A stretch of 64,000 nt of DNA from Janibacter anophelis NBRC 107843 (GTDB lineage Bacteria; Actinomycetota; Actinomycetes; Actinomycetales; Dermatophilaceae). The notes below the pieces were generated by a model, which saw only the letters and a program-made list of their open reading frames with translations, had not been told where the DNA came from and did not search any database. Location: positions 1 to 64,000 of the forward strand of contig NZ_BCSQ01000003.1 in assembly GCF_001570945.1 (NCBI RefSeq). Reading direction: 5' to 3'. Of the stretch, positions 31,791 to 41,043 are shown in pieces (positions within the stretch are counted from its first letter, which is position 1; each line of letters begins with the position of its first letter). Both the position numbers and the translations under genes were made by a program.

Positions 31791-34700
31791 ATGACGACCA
31801 TCACGAGCACCGACCCGGCCACCGCAGCGTTCGCCCCCTTCGTCGAGGACGCGATCGCCCTCGCCGAGCGCTGGTCCGCGTCCGCGGAGGCCGGCGAGAC
31901 CAAGCGTGAGGCGCAGACGACCGGCCAGCTCGCCGCGCTGCTGTCCGACCACGCCGGGCTCGACCTCGCGGTGTTCTTCGTCGACCGGGTCGCCCGCCCC
32001 GAGGACAACCGGGTGGCGGCCAAGGCGCTCAACCGGATCACGGCGTCGGACTCGGCCTCCTTCCTCGGTGGGCTCGACCGCGCCCTCCTCGGCCTCGGCG
32101 CACGCGCCGCCCGGATCGCCCCGCAGGTCGTCGTGCCCGCCGCCCGCGCGCGGATGAAGCAGATGGTCGGCCACCTCATCGTCGACGCCCGCGACCCCCG
32201 GCTCGGCAAGCACCTCGCCGCTGCGCGCGAGGACGGGTTCCGCCTCAACATCAACCTGCTCGGCGAGGCCGTGCTCGGCGAGGGCGAGGCCGCCTCGCGC
32301 ACCGAGCGCACCCGGGAGATCCTCGCCCGCGACGACGTCGACTACGCCTCGATCAAGGTCTCCTCGCTCGTCAGCCAGATCAGCACCTGGGACACCGACG
32401 GCACCGTCGAGCGCTGCCTCGACCGCCTGCGCCCCCTCTACGAGACGGCCAAGGCGTCCACGCCCCACGCCTTCGTCAACCTCGACATGGAGGAGTACCG
32501 CGACCTCGAGATGACGATGGAGGTCTTCATGGCCCTGTTGTCCGAGCCGCAGTTCCACGACCTCGAGGCCGGCATCGTCCTGCAGGCCTACCTGCCCGAC
32601 GCGCTGCCCGCCCTCGAGCGGCTCATCGAGTTCGCGACCGCCCGACGTGACGCCGGCGGCGCCCCGATCAAGGTGCGCCTGGTCAAGGGCGCCAACCTCG
32701 CCATGGAGCGCGTCGAGGCCGTCATGCACGGCTGGGAGCAGGCGCCCTACTCGACGAAGGCCGACGTCGACGCCAACTACCTGCGCTGCATCGAGCGGGC
32801 GCTGCGTCCCGAGCTCGCCGGTGCCCTGCGTCTGGGTGTCGCCTCGCACAACCTCTACGACGTGGCCGCCGCCCACCTGCTCGCGCAGCACCGCGGGGTG
32901 CAGTCCGCCCTGGACGTCGAGATGCTCCAGGGCATGTCGCCGGCGCAGGCCCGCGCCGTGCGCGACGAGGTCGGCACGGTCATCCTCTACACGCCCGTGG
33001 TCGCCCCCAAGGACTTCGACGCCGCGGTCTCCTACCTCGTGCGCCGGCTCGAGGAGACGGCCTCGCCGGAGAACTACATCCACGCCTCGTTCTCCGACGA
33101 CCCCAGCGCCATGCCCGAGCAGGAGGCCCGCTTCCGGGCCAGCGTCGAGGCAATCGGGTCGACCCCCGTCGGGCCGCGTCGCTCCGCGGAGCGGGCGCCC
33201 ATCGGCGACGTCTTCGACAACACCCCCGACTCCGACCCGGCCCTGCCCGCCCACCGCGAGTGGGCCGCCCGCGCGGTCACGGCTGGTCGACCCGAGCCGA
33301 CCTCCCCGCACCTGGGCAGCACCGGCGCGGTCGACGAGGTCGTCGCCACCGCCCGGGACGCCCACGTGGCCTGGGCCGCGAGGCCGGCTGCTGAGCGAGC
33401 AGACCTGCTGCGCAAGGCTGCTCGCGAGATCGACTCCCGCCGCGAGGAGCTGCTCGCCATCATGGCGGGTGAGGCCGGCAAGACCGTCGCCGAGGCCGAC
33501 CCCGAGATCTCCGAGGCCGTCGACTTCGCCCGCTACTACGCCGACCGCGCCCTCGAGCTGGAGGACGGGCCGATGACCGACGGGGCGGGATTCACCCCCT
33601 TCGCCCTGACGCTCGTCACCCCGCCGTGGAACTTCCCCGTCGCCATCCCGATCGGTGGCGTCCTCGCGGCCCTGGCCGCCGGCTCGTCCGTCATCATCAA
33701 GCCGGCCCCGCAGACCCCGGTCTGCGTCGAGGCGACCGTCGCAGCGCTCCACGACGCCGGCATCCCGCGCGACGTGCTCCAGGTCGTGCGCACCGACGAG
33801 GACGAAGTCGGTCAGCACCTCGTCGCCCACGCGGACGTCGACGCCGTCGTGCTGACGGGCGCGAGCGAGACCGCGCGCCTCTTCGCGGGGTGGCGGGCCG
33901 ACCGCGAGCACGGCGCCCGCGTCCTCGGTGAGACCTCGGGCAAGAACGCCCTGGTCATCACCCCCTCCGCCGACATCGACCTCGCCGTCGCGGACCTCGT
34001 GCAGTCGGCCTTCGGCCACGCGGGCCAGAAGTGCTCGGCCGCCTCGCTCGGCATCCTCGTCGGCTCGATCGGGACCTCCGAGCGATTCCGCCGGCAGCTC
34101 GTCGACGCGGTCGAGTCGATCGCCGTCGGCTGGCCGAGCGACCTCGGCACCCGCATGGGGCCGGTCATCGAGGCTCCGAGCGGCAAGCTGCTGCGTGCCC
34201 TCACCACCCTCGAGCCCGGCGAGACCTGGCTCGTGGAGCCGAAGCAGCTCGACGAGACCGGTCGCCTGTGGTCGCCGGGCGTCAAGGACGGAGTGCGTCC
34301 CGGCTCCTTCTTCCACCTCACCGAGGTCTTCGGCCCCGTGCTCGGCCTGATGCGTGCCGACTCCCTCGACGAGGCGATCGAGCTGCAGGACGCGACGGAC
34401 TTCGGCCTGACGGGTGGTCTGCACAGCCTCGACGAGGACGAGATCGCGCGCTGGACCGACACGGTCTCGGTCGGCAATGCCTACGTCAACCGGCACATCA
34501 CCGGCGCGATCGTGCGCCGCCAGTCCTTCGGTGGGTGGAAGGCCAGCTCGATCGGCCCCGGCGCCAAGGCGGGTGGCCCCAACTACGTGGCCCAGCTCGG
34601 CACGTGGTCGGCGACCGGCCTGCCGACGAAGGGGGCGCCCGTCACCTCCGCCGTCCGCTCCACCGTCGACGCCCAGCTCGCCGGGCTCGGCGAGCGGGTC

Positions 34701-35207
34701 TCCGCAGACGAGCGGGCCTGGCTCGACGCGGCGCTGGCGAGCGACGCGGCCGCGTGGGCCGACGAGTTCGGCGTGGAGCACGACGAGAGCGCCCTGGTCG
34801 TCGAGACCAATGCCTTCCGCTACCGCCCGCACCCGCAGGTGCTCGTGCGCGCTGCCGCGGGCACGCGGGTCGTCGAGGTCGTGCGCCTGGTCGCCGCCGC
34901 GACCCTCACCGGCGCCCACGTGACGATCTCCGCCGACCCGGCCGTGGAGCTGCCCGCCAGCCTGGGGCACGTGCAGGTCGTCGCCGAGGACGACGCCGCT
35001 GCGCTCGCCCGGGCGCAGCACGCCCGCGACGTGCGGGTGCGCGCGATCGGTGACGTGCCCGCCGCGCTCGTCGACGGACTCGTCGCCGCCGGCGTCGACG
35101 ACATCACCGGCGAGGTCCTGGCCACGGGACGCCGGGAGGTCCTCCCCTTCGTCCGGGAGCAGGCGGTGAGCACGACCCGGCACCGGTTCGGCCACGTGGC
35201 CGGCTGA
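31791..35207 (+). CDS. putA: Bifunctional proline dehydrogenase / P5C dehydrogenase
   Basis: Oxidises proline to glutamate in two steps, passing electrons to the membrane through FAD. Residues to about 430 form the proline dehydrogenase barrel (INLLGEAVLGEGEA, VKVRLVKGANLAMERVEA and the substrate motif YLVRRLEET). Residues about 480-1000 form the aldehyde dehydrogenase, with GHAGQKCSAASL carrying nucleophile C748 and LGETSGKNALV the conserved glutamate block. The remaining 120 or so residues are a C-terminal domain. There is no N-terminal ribbon-helix-helix, so unlike enterobacterial PutA it cannot repress its own gene. That fits a separate PucR-type regulator nearby. Length 1138 residues. 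ATG start seven bases after TACCGT. Confidence 0.96.
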   Translation: MTTITSTDPATAAFAPFVEDAIALAERWSASAEAGETKREAQTTGQLAALLSDHAGLDLAVFFVDRVARPEDNRVAAKALNRITASDSASFLGGLDRALLGLGARAARIAPQVVVPAARARMKQMVGHLIVDARDPRLGKHLAAAREDGFRLNINLLGEAVLGEGEAASRTERTREILARDDVDYASIKVSSLVSQISTWDTDGTVERCLDRLRPLYETAKASTPHAFVNLDMEEYRDLEMTMEVFMALLSEPQFHDLEAGIVLQAYLPDALPALERLIEFATARRDAGGAPIKVRLVKGANLAMERVEAVMHGWEQAPYSTKADVDANYLRCIERALRPELAGALRLGVASHNLYDVAAAHLLAQHRGVQSALDVEMLQGMSPAQARAVRDEVGTVILYTPVVAPKDFDAAVSYLVRRLEETASPENYIHASFSDDPSAMPEQEARFRASVEAIGSTPVGPRRSAERAPIGDVFDNTPDSDPALPAHREWAARAVTAGRPEPTSPHLGSTGAVDEVVATARDAHVAWAARPAAERADLLRKAAREIDSRREELLAIMAGEAGKTVAEADPEISEAVDFARYYADRALELEDGPMTDGAGFTPFALTLVTPPWNFPVAIPIGGVLAALAAGSSVIIKPAPQTPVCVEATVAALHDAGIPRDVLQVVRTDEDEVGQHLVAHADVDAVVLTGASETARLFAGWRADREHGARVLGETSGKNALVITPSADIDLAVADLVQSAFGHAGQKCSAASLGILVGSIGTSERFRRQLVDAVESIAVGWPSDLGTRMGPVIEAPSGKLLRALTTLEPGETWLVEPKQLDETGRLWSPGVKDGVRPGSFFHLTEVFGPVLGLMRADSLDEAIELQDATDFGLTGGLHSLDEDEIARWTDTVSVGNAYVNRHITGAIVRRQSFGGWKASSIGPGAKAGGPNYVAQLGTWSATGLPTKGAPVTSAVRSTVDAQLAGLGERVSADERAWLDAALASDAAAWADEFGVEHDESALVVETNAFRYRPHPQVLVRAAAGTRVVEVVRLVAAATLTGAHVTISADPAVELPASLGHVQVVAEDDAAALARAQHARDVRVRAIGDVPAALVDGLVAAGVDDITGEVLATGRREVLPFVREQAVSTTRHRFGHVAG

Positions 35208-35225
35208 CGGAGACCTCGCCGACGC

Positions 35226-35288
35226 GCGGGTGGATGCCGACCCGCCGACGAATGACCCGCGCGTATACCTCCAGCCGGCGGCCTCAGC
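35226..35288. repeat. 63-base repeat family B, left copy
   Basis: About 94% identical to 36001-36063, in the same orientation. The core GCGCGGGT and ACCCGCGC can pair. It lies between putA and vapB, and with the right copy it brackets the VapBC module. A diverged third copy is at 47700-47746. Confidence 0.85.
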
Positions 35289-35320
35289 CGACCAGCGACG
35301 GCTGATGGTAGATTTATGCC

Positions 35321-35566
35321 ATGAGGACAACCATCGATGGAGCGGGCAGGATCGTCGTCCCGAAGTCTCTGCGCGACGCGATGCGGTTCGAGGCCGGCCA
35401 GCAGATCGACATCGTCTTCACCGATGGTCGGTTGGAGATCGAGGTCGCACCGACGGCAGCACGCGTGGTCGCGGACGATGCAGGTGTGCGTCTCGTTCCC
35501 GACGAGCCGCTGCCGCCCCTCACTGATGACGAGGTCCGCGACGCCCTCGAGCAGACCCGCCGGTGA
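35321..35566 (+). CDS. vapB: VapB-type antitoxin (AbrB/SpoVT fold)
   Basis: Antitoxin of 81 residues with an N-terminal AbrB-type swapped-hairpin DNA-binding domain (TTIDGAGRIVVPKSLRDAMR, FEAGQQIDIVFTDGRLEIEV). The acidic C-terminal tail PLPPLTDDEVRDALEQTRR should wrap round the toxin. It is expected to repress its own operon and neutralise the adjacent PIN-domain toxin. The stop codon overlaps the toxin start by four bases (GTGA), the usual coupled arrangement. The pair sits between two nearly identical 63-base direct repeats. Confidence 0.9.
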   Translation: MRTTIDGAGRIVVPKSLRDAMRFEAGQQIDIVFTDGRLEIEVAPTAARVVADDAGVRLVPDEPLPPLTDDEVRDALEQTRR

Positions 35567-35982
35567 GCCGATCCGACCAGCACACTTGCGACACCAGCGT
35601 GCTCGTGCCGGCACTGGCCTCGTGGCATGAACACCACGAGGTGGCCGGGGCCGCCATGGCGCGCTGCACGGCCCTGCCGGGGCATGTGCTCCTCGAGACC
35701 CTCAGCGTCCTCACCCGACTGCCCGCTCCCCACCGGCTCGACGGTCCGGTGGTGCTCGAGGCCTTGGAGCAGCTCGACCTGCCGGTCATCACACTCTCAC
35801 CCGACGGACACCTCGAGGCGCTTCGCCGACTCACCGCCCGAGGCCTGCGTGGCGGAACGGTCTACGACGGTCTCGTCGCGTCCACGGCCAAAGAGCATGA
35901 CCATGCGCTCCTCACCCGCGATCGCAGGGCACGACAGACCTATGAGGCCGTCGGCGTGCGGCTCGCCCCGATCTCGTCCTGA
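35563..35982 (+). CDS. vapC: VapC-type PIN-domain toxin
   Basis: Putative endoribonuclease toxin of 139 residues. The four acidic metal-binding positions of the PIN fold are visible: CDTSVLVPAL, LLETLSVLTRLP, VYDGLVASTA and LLTRDRRARQ. PIN toxins of this class cut tRNAs or rRNA. Translation starts at the GTG overlapping the antitoxin stop. The module lies in a gap between the putA and cimA transcription units and is bracketed by repeat family B. Confidence 0.9.
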   Translation: MSRSDQHTCDTSVLVPALASWHEHHEVAGAAMARCTALPGHVLLETLSVLTRLPAPHRLDGPVVLEALEQLDLPVITLSPDGHLEALRRLTARGLRGGTVYDGLVASTAKEHDHALLTRDRRARQTYEAVGVRLAPISS

Positions 35983-36000
35983 CTCCACAGGCCGCCCTTC

Positions 36001-36063
36001 GCGGGTGGACGCCGACCCGCCGACGAATCACCCGCGCGCATACCTCCACCCGGCGGCCTCAGC
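36001..36063. repeat. 63-base repeat family B, right copy
   Basis: Direct repeat of 35226-35288 with four substitutions. Its end overlaps the cimA stop codon by five bases, so the native gap may originally have held a single copy. Confidence 0.85.
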
Positions 36064-37639
36064 GCACCGGCACCCTTGCCCGCATCAGGCCGTAGGTGAT
36101 GCCGTCGACGAGCGCCTCCCACGAGGCCTCGACGATGTTGGGCGCGACGCCGACGGTCGTCCACGAGGTCTGGCCGTCGCTGTGCTCGATGAGCACCCGC
36201 GTCGTCGCGTCGGTGCCGTGGGCGGCGTCGAGGATGCGCACCTTGTAGTCGATGAGCTCGATCCGCTCCAGCTCCGGGTAGACGACCGACAGCGCCTGGC
36301 GCAGGCCCTGGTCGAGCGCGTTGACCGGACCGTTGCCCTCCCCCGTCGCGACGAGCCGCTGCCCGCCGGCGACGGCCTTGACCGTCGCCTCGGAGAGGGC
36401 GTCGACCCCGCCGCGGGCGTCGATCATGATCCGCCAGGACTCGACCTGCGCGTACTCCGGCGCGGCCTCCTCGAGCTCACGCCGCAGCAGCAGCTCGAAG
36501 CTCGCGTCGGCCGCGTCGAAGGTGTACCCGCGCTGCTCCATCTCCTTGACCTTCGCCAGCACCCGCGTGAGGGCGGCGTCGTCACCGGCGAGGTCGACGC
36601 CGAACTCGCGGCTCTTGAGCTCCACGGTCGCGCGCCCGGCCATGTCCGAGACGAGCATGCGCATGTCGTTGCCGACGTCCTTGGGCTCGATGTGCTGGTA
36701 GAGGTCGGGGTCGACCTTGATCGCGCTCGCGTGCAGTCCGGCCTTGTGCGCGAAGGCCCCCGAGCCGACGTACGGCTGGCGGGAGAAGTGCGGGAAGTTG
36801 GTCACCTCGCTCACCGCGTGCGCGATGCGGGTGGCGTCCTGCAGCCGGTGCGGCTCGACGAGGTCCATGCCGAGCTTGAGCTGGAGGTTGGCGACGACGG
36901 TGATCAGGTCGGCGTTGCCGGTGCGCTCGCCGTAGGCGTTGACCGTGCCCTGCACGTGGTCGGCCCCGGCCTCGACGGCGGCCATCGTGTTGGCGACGGC
37001 ACAGCCGGTGTCGTTGTGGCAGTGGATGCCCAGCCGCGCCCCGGTGGCCTCGATGACGTCGGCGACGGCCGCGCTGACCTGGCCCGGGAGCATGCCGCCG
37101 TTGGTGTCGCACAGGGCGACGACCTCGGCGCCGGCCTCGTGGGCGGCGCGCACGCAGGCCAGCGCGTAGTCGCGGTCGAGGTGGTAGCCGTCGAAGAAGT
37201 GCTCGCCGTCGACCATGACCGCGCGCCCCTGTGCGCGCAGGTGCGAGACGGTGTCGGTGATCATCGCGAGGTTCTCCTCGCGGGTCGTGCGCAGGGCTCG
37301 CTCGACGTGCCCGGGGTGCATCTTGGCCACGAGGGTGATGACCGGCGCCTGCGAGTCGAGCAGCGCCTGCACCTGCGGGTCGGTCGCCGCGGACCCACCG
37401 GCGCGACGCGTGGCGCCGAAGGCCGCGAGCGTCGCCGTGTGCAGCTGCAGCTCGGTACGCGCCCGGGCGAAGAACTCGGTGTCGTTGGGGTTGGCCCCGG
37501 GCCATCCCCCTTCGATGTGGGTGACGCCGAGGTCGTCGAGGTGACGGGCGATCGTCAGCTTGTCCACGACCGAGAGGTTGATGCCCTCCTGCTGGGCACC
37601 GTCGCGCATCGTCGTGTCGTAGACGTGGAAGCCGGTCAT
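36059..37639 (-). CDS. cimA: Citramalate synthase
   Basis: Condenses pyruvate with acetyl-CoA to give (R)-citramalate, a threonine-independent entry to isoleucine. The HMGL-like barrel has the signature DTTMRDGAQQEGINLSVVDK at the start, the metal histidines in GIHCHNDTGCAVANT and the GERTGNADL element. The last 120 residues form a LeuA-type allosteric domain (PVNALDQGLRQALSVVYP onward), so it is likely feedback-inhibited by isoleucine. 526 residues from the ATG at 37639, with GGAG nine bases upstream. Its leader carries an attenuator with a peptide ending Leu-Ile-Ile. It opens the branched-chain amino-acid region. Confidence 0.94.
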   Translation of the reverse strand: MTGFHVYDTTMRDGAQQEGINLSVVDKLTIARHLDDLGVTHIEGGWPGANPNDTEFFARARTELQLHTATLAAFGATRRAGGSAATDPQVQALLDSQAPVITLVAKMHPGHVERALRTTREENLAMITDTVSHLRAQGRAVMVDGEHFFDGYHLDRDYALACVRAAHEAGAEVVALCDTNGGMLPGQVSAAVADVIEATGARLGIHCHNDTGCAVANTMAAVEAGADHVQGTVNAYGERTGNADLITVVANLQLKLGMDLVEPHRLQDATRIAHAVSEVTNFPHFSRQPYVGSGAFAHKAGLHASAIKVDPDLYQHIEPKDVGNDMRMLVSDMAGRATVELKSREFGVDLAGDDAALTRVLAKVKEMEQRGYTFDAADASFELLLRRELEEAAPEYAQVESWRIMIDARGGVDALSEATVKAVAGGQRLVATGEGNGPVNALDQGLRQALSVVYPELERIELIDYKVRILDAAHGTDATTRVLIEHSDGQTSWTTVGVAPNIVEASWEALVDGITYGLMRARVPVR

Positions 37640-37769
37640 CGTGGTCACTCCGGGATGGGGACGAAGGGAGGCGCTCGCCTCCCGCGGTGAGTGTGACACC
37701 TGCTCGTCGCGCCCGTCCGTGGCTGGGGTGTGCTCCGGACCCGATTGCTGTTGTCGCTGCCTGCTCGAC

Positions 37770-37829
37770 AAAAGCAAAAGACCCCCCGGGTGTGGGAGGT
37801 CCGCGCGACGAGCAGGTGGCTCGTCGCGC
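37770..37829 (-). promoter_or_regulatory. cimA attenuator: stem next to leader stop, then terminator
   Basis: Reading the minus strand: a perfect 11-bp hairpin (GCGCGACGAGC with its complement, loop 5; 37803-37829) directly follows the leader stop codon. One base later a GACCTCCC...GGGGGGTC terminator stem (37780-37801) ends in TTTTGCTTTT (37770-37779). Translational attenuation by the leader peptide is inferred. Confidence 0.7.
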
Positions 37830-37880
37830 CTAGATAATGAGCTGGGTCGCGGTGGCGACTCGGGTCGTCATCTGAAGCAT
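37830..37880 (-). CDS. cimA leader peptide (Leu-Ile-Ile end)
   Basis: A 16-residue open reading frame ending TATQLII and a TAG stop, directly followed by the first attenuator hairpin. A GTG three bases upstream could add one residue. The tandem isoleucine codons (ATT ATC) just before the stop make ribosome stalling sensitive to charged Ile-tRNA. That fits cimA, which feeds isoleucine. The peptide itself probably has no other function. Confidence 0.6.
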   Translation of the reverse strand: MLQMTTRVATATQLII

Positions 37881-37948
37881 CACCCGGTCACCATGGCACC
37901 ACCGGCGCACACGCGGCACCGGGCGTCCGGATCGTGGGATCCGGCGGT

Positions 37949-38740
37949 TCACCCGATGAGACCCTCGAGGACCTGCGCGACGCCGTCCTCGTCGTTGGCC
38001 GGCGCGCGGTCGGTCGCGGCCGCGAGCACCTCCGGGTGGGCATTGGCCACGGCGAAGGAGCGGCCCGCCCAGGTGAGCATCGGCAGGTCGTTGGGCATGT
38101 CCCCGAAGGCCCACACCTGGCTCGCGTCGATGCCCAACTCGGCGCACCAGCCGGCCAGCGCGGCCGCCTTGGTCACGCCCGCCGCGGAGATCTCCGCCAG
38201 GCCGCCCGCCCCGGAGAAGGCGACGATCGCCCGGTCCCCCACCACTTCGGTGACGACCTCGATGAACTGCTCGTCGGTCAGGTGCGGGTTGCGGGCGAGC
38301 AGCTTGCCGACGGACGCGTCGGTGAGCAGCTCGATCGCCGAGGTCGTCACGAGGTCCTCGGGGTGGTCATGGATCGCGGCGAACATGCTCTCCGCCGCGA
38401 GGCCGGTGTGCCGCTCGGCGGCGAAGCCGGTGCCGGGCAGCTGCTCGCGCAGGTCGCGGACGATCTCGGTGACGACGTCGCGCGGGATCGAGCGCACGCC
38501 GAAGATCCGCCGCTCGGCGACGTCGTAGCGGAAGGCGCCGTTGCCGCAGATCGCCACGCCGCGGGCCCCGACGACGTGCGCGAGCTCGTCGAGCCAGCGC
38601 GGCGGGCGGGCGGTGACCAGGACCGTCTCGAGGCCCGCGTCCGCGACGGCTCGAAGGGCGTCGACCGAGCGCTGCGAGACGGTCCCGTCCGTGCGCAGGA
38701 GGGTGCCGTCGAGATCGGTGGCGATGAGTCGCGGGTCCAC
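37949..38740 (-). CDS. Cof-type HAD phosphatase
   Basis: Haloacid dehalogenase-superfamily hydrolase, 263 residues. The nucleophile motif is IATDLDGTLLRTDG, the second motif the VLVTARPPRWL threonine, and the last is WAFGDMPNDLPMLTWAG with the metal aspartates. A type-IIB cap is present in the middle. Such enzymes dephosphorylate sugar phosphates or flavin intermediates; the substrate cannot be predicted. It lies between cimA and ilvE on their strand, 28 bases downstream of ilvE. The start is GTG at 38740. Confidence 0.9.
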   Translation of the reverse strand: MDPRLIATDLDGTLLRTDGTVSQRSVDALRAVADAGLETVLVTARPPRWLDELAHVVGARGVAICGNGAFRYDVAERRIFGVRSIPRDVVTEIVRDLREQLPGTGFAAERHTGLAAESMFAAIHDHPEDLVTTSAIELLTDASVGKLLARNPHLTDEQFIEVVTEVVGDRAIVAFSGAGGLAEISAAGVTKAAALAGWCAELGIDASQVWAFGDMPNDLPMLTWAGRSFAVANAHPEVLAAATDRAPANDEDGVAQVLEGLIG

Positions 38741-38768
38741 GGCACCAGTGTCCGCGACGGGTCGTGGC

Positions 38769-39869
38769 TCAGACGAGACGGGTCATCCAGCCACGCGTGT
38801 CGGCGGCGCGGCCGTACTGGATGTCGAGCAGCGCCTGGCGGATCGACCGGGTGACCTCTCCGCCCCCTTCGCCCGCGGTGGACGCGGCCGAGCCGCCGGC
38901 CCAGCGCAGCTCGCCGACGGGCGTGACGACCGCGGCGGTGCCGCAGGCGAAGACCTCGGTGATCTCGCCGGAGGCGACGCCGTCCTTCCACTCGTCGATC
39001 TCGATGCGCGACTCCTCGGGCGTCAGACCGAGGTCGGGAGCGATCTCGAGGATGGAGGCGCGGGTGACGCCCTCGAGGATCGAGCCGGTGAGCGCGGGCG
39101 TGCGCAGGCGACCGTCCTTGGTGACGAAGAAGAGGTTCATCCCGCCGAGCTCTTCGATGTAGGTGTGCGTCGAGGAGTCGAGGAAGACGACCTGGTCGCA
39201 GCCCTGGGCGATGCCCTCCAGCTGCCCGGCGAGCGAGGAGGCGTAGTTGCCGCCGCACTTGGCCGCTCCCGTGCCCCCGTCACCGGCGCGGGCGAAGTCG
39301 GTGCTCAGCCACAGGTTGACCGGCTTGAGGCCACCGGGGAAGTACGCGCCGGCCGGGCTGGCGATGACCGAGAAGGTCACCTCGTTGGCCGGGCGCACCC
39401 CGAGGAAGGCCTCGGACGCGAACATGAAGGGCCGCAGGTAGAGGCTCTCCTCCTTGGTGCTGAAGGCCGGGACCCACGGCTCGTCGGCCTCGACGAGCGC
39501 GGTGATCGACCGGATGAAGTCCTCCTCCGGCAGCACCGGCAGCGCGAGCCGCTCGCAGCTGCGCGCCATGCGCGCGGCATTGCGGTCGGGGCGGAAGGTC
39601 CAGACCGAGCCGTCCTCGTGGCGGTAGGCCTTCATCCCCTCGAAGACCTCCTGCGCGTAGTGCAGGACGGCCGCGGCCGGGCTGACCTGGAGGGGCCCGA
39701 AGGGGCGCACCTCACCGGTGTGCCAGCCCTCCCCCTTCGTCCACGTCGCGGTGACCATGTGGTCGGTGAAGTGGGAGCCGAACCCGGGGTCGGCGAGGAT
39801 CGCGGCGCGGTCCGTGTCGGACGCCGCGGTCTCGCTGCGGGTGGTCGTGAAGGTCAGCTCAGCGGTCAT
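38769..39869 (-). CDS. ilvE: Branched-chain amino acid aminotransferase
   Basis: Final step of valine, leucine and isoleucine synthesis, transferring amino groups from glutamate to the keto acids. Fold-type IV PLP protein of 366 residues: VFEGMKAYRHEDGSVWTFRPDRNA, KCGGNYASSLAGQLEG and FLDSSTHTYIEELGGMNLF are the group hallmarks. The ATG at 39869 is preferred to a GTG at 39878 because the GAGGAG site then has an 11-base spacer rather than two. A promoter (CTGACA-N16-TAACCT) lies at the leuB stop. It follows leuB and precedes the HAD gene on the same strand. Confidence 0.95.
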   Translation of the reverse strand: MTAELTFTTTRSETAASDTDRAAILADPGFGSHFTDHMVTATWTKGEGWHTGEVRPFGPLQVSPAAAVLHYAQEVFEGMKAYRHEDGSVWTFRPDRNAARMARSCERLALPVLPEEDFIRSITALVEADEPWVPAFSTKEESLYLRPFMFASEAFLGVRPANEVTFSVIASPAGAYFPGGLKPVNLWLSTDFARAGDGGTGAAKCGGNYASSLAGQLEGIAQGCDQVVFLDSSTHTYIEELGGMNLFFVTKDGRLRTPALTGSILEGVTRASILEIAPDLGLTPEESRIEIDEWKDGVASGEITEVFACGTAAVVTPVGELRWAGGSAASTAGEGGGEVTRSIRQALLDIQYGRAADTRGWMTRLV

Positions 39870-39904
39870 CGGTGACACGTCTCCTCGGGGGTCTGGTGTG
39901 TTGC

Positions 39905-39932
39905 AGGTTACCCCCCGGCAGGGAGGTGTCAG
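39905..39932 (-). promoter_or_regulatory. ilvE promoter
   Basis: CTGACA (39927-39932) and TAACCT (39905-39910), minus strand, are separated by 16 bases. The -35 overlaps the leuB stop codon. The expected leader is about 30 bases, with GAGGAG as ribosome-binding site. Confidence 0.55.
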
Positions 39933-40969
39933 AGCCGGCCGGCCACGGCGTCACCGATCTGGCTGGTCGACCGCTCACCCGCGCGCTCGGCGAGGTCGGC
40001 GGCGACGGCCGCCTCGACGCGCTGGGCGTCCTCGGACAGACCGAGGTGGTCCAGGAGCATCGCGGCGGAGAGGATGGCGGCGGTCGGGTCGGCCTTGCCC
40101 TGGCCGGCGATGTCGGGGGCGGAGCCGTGGACCGGCTCGAACATGCTCGGCGCCTCGCGCGTCGGGTTGATGTTGCCGCTCGCGGCCAGCCCGATGCCAC
40201 CGGCGACGGCCGCGGCGATGTCGGTGATGATGTCGCCGAAGAGGTTGTCGGTGACGATGACGTCGAAGCGCGCCGGGTCGGTCGCGAGGAAGATCGTCGC
40301 CGCGTCGACGTGCTGGTAAGCGGTCTCGACGTCGGGGAACTCCGCGCCGACCTCTTCGACGGTGCGGCGCCAGAGGTGGCCGGCGTGGGTGAGCACGTTG
40401 TGCTTGTGGACGAGCGTCAGGTGCCGGCGCGGGCGGGCCTGGGCGCGGGCGAAGGCGTCACGCACGACCCGCTCGATGCCGAAGCGGGTGTTGACGCTGA
40501 CCTCGGTCGCGACCTCGTGCGGGGTGCCGACGCGCAGCGCGCCGCCGTTGCCGACGTAGGGACCTTCGGTGCCCTCGCGGACGACGACGAAGTCGAGCCC
40601 CTTGTCGGTCACCTCGGTCGACAGCGGGCTCGTGACGCCCGGGTAGAGCTTGGCCGGGCGCAGATTGACGTAGTGGTCGAGCGCAAAGCGAAGGGGGAGC
40701 AGCACGCCCCGCTCGAGGACGCCGGAGGGGACGCTCGGGTCGCCGATGGCGCCGAGCAGGATGCCGTCGTGTCCGCGCAGCTCCTCGACGACGGAGTCCG
40801 GCAGGGTCTCGCCGGTGCGGTGCCAGCGCGCGGCACCTAAGTCGTACTCGGTCGTGCGGATGTCGACACCGCTGGCACCGAGGACCTTCAGGCCCTCCGC
40901 GACCACCTCGGGGCCGATCCCGTCGCCCCCGATGACGGCGATGTCGAAGCTGGTCTGCGCGTCGTTCAT
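39929..40969 (-). CDS. leuB: 3-isopropylmalate dehydrogenase
   Basis: NAD-dependent oxidative decarboxylation of 3-isopropylmalate, third step of leucine synthesis. The N-terminal [17 protein letters not shown], the [15 protein letters not shown] metal-binding block and the C-terminal [20 protein letters not shown] signature are diagnostic. 346 residues from the ATG at 40969, with TAGGGT seven bases upstream, so leaderless. An upstream in-frame ATG is rejected for that reason. Separated from leuCD by 20 kb, as is common in actinobacteria. Confidence 0.96.
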   Translation of the reverse strand: MNDAQTSFDIAVIGGDGIGPEVVAEGLKVLGASGVDIRTTEYDLGAARWHRTGETLPDSVVEELRGHDGILLGAIGDPSVPSGVLERGVLLPLRFALDHYVNLRPAKLYPGVTSPLSTEVTDKGLDFVVVREGTEGPYVGNGGALRVGTPHEVATEVSVNTRFGIERVVRDAFARAQARPRRHLTLVHKHNVLTHAGHLWRRTVEEVGAEFPDVETAYQHVDAATIFLATDPARFDVIVTDNLFGDIITDIAAAVAGGIGLAASGNINPTREAPSMFEPVHGSAPDIAGQGKADPTAAILSAAMLLDHLGLSEDAQRVEAAVAADLAERAGERSTSQIGDAVAGRL

Positions 40970-40976
40970 GGGCGCC

Positions 40977-40982
40977 ACCCTA
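40977..40982 (-). promoter_or_regulatory. Leaderless -10 box for leuB
   Basis: TAGGGT on the minus strand ends seven bases before the leuB ATG. Confidence 0.55.
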
Positions 40983-41043
40983 GGTCGCCGTCCCGACATG
41001 TGAACCCCGCGTCCCGACATTCGGACGCGTCAACGGGGTGGGC

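Noticed and set aside
30624-35330. A 1568-residue open frame on the minus strand covering putA
   Set aside because: It is antisense to putA and low in complexity. Only its last 344 residues (the SDR) are a real gene. GC-rich third positions create such frames.
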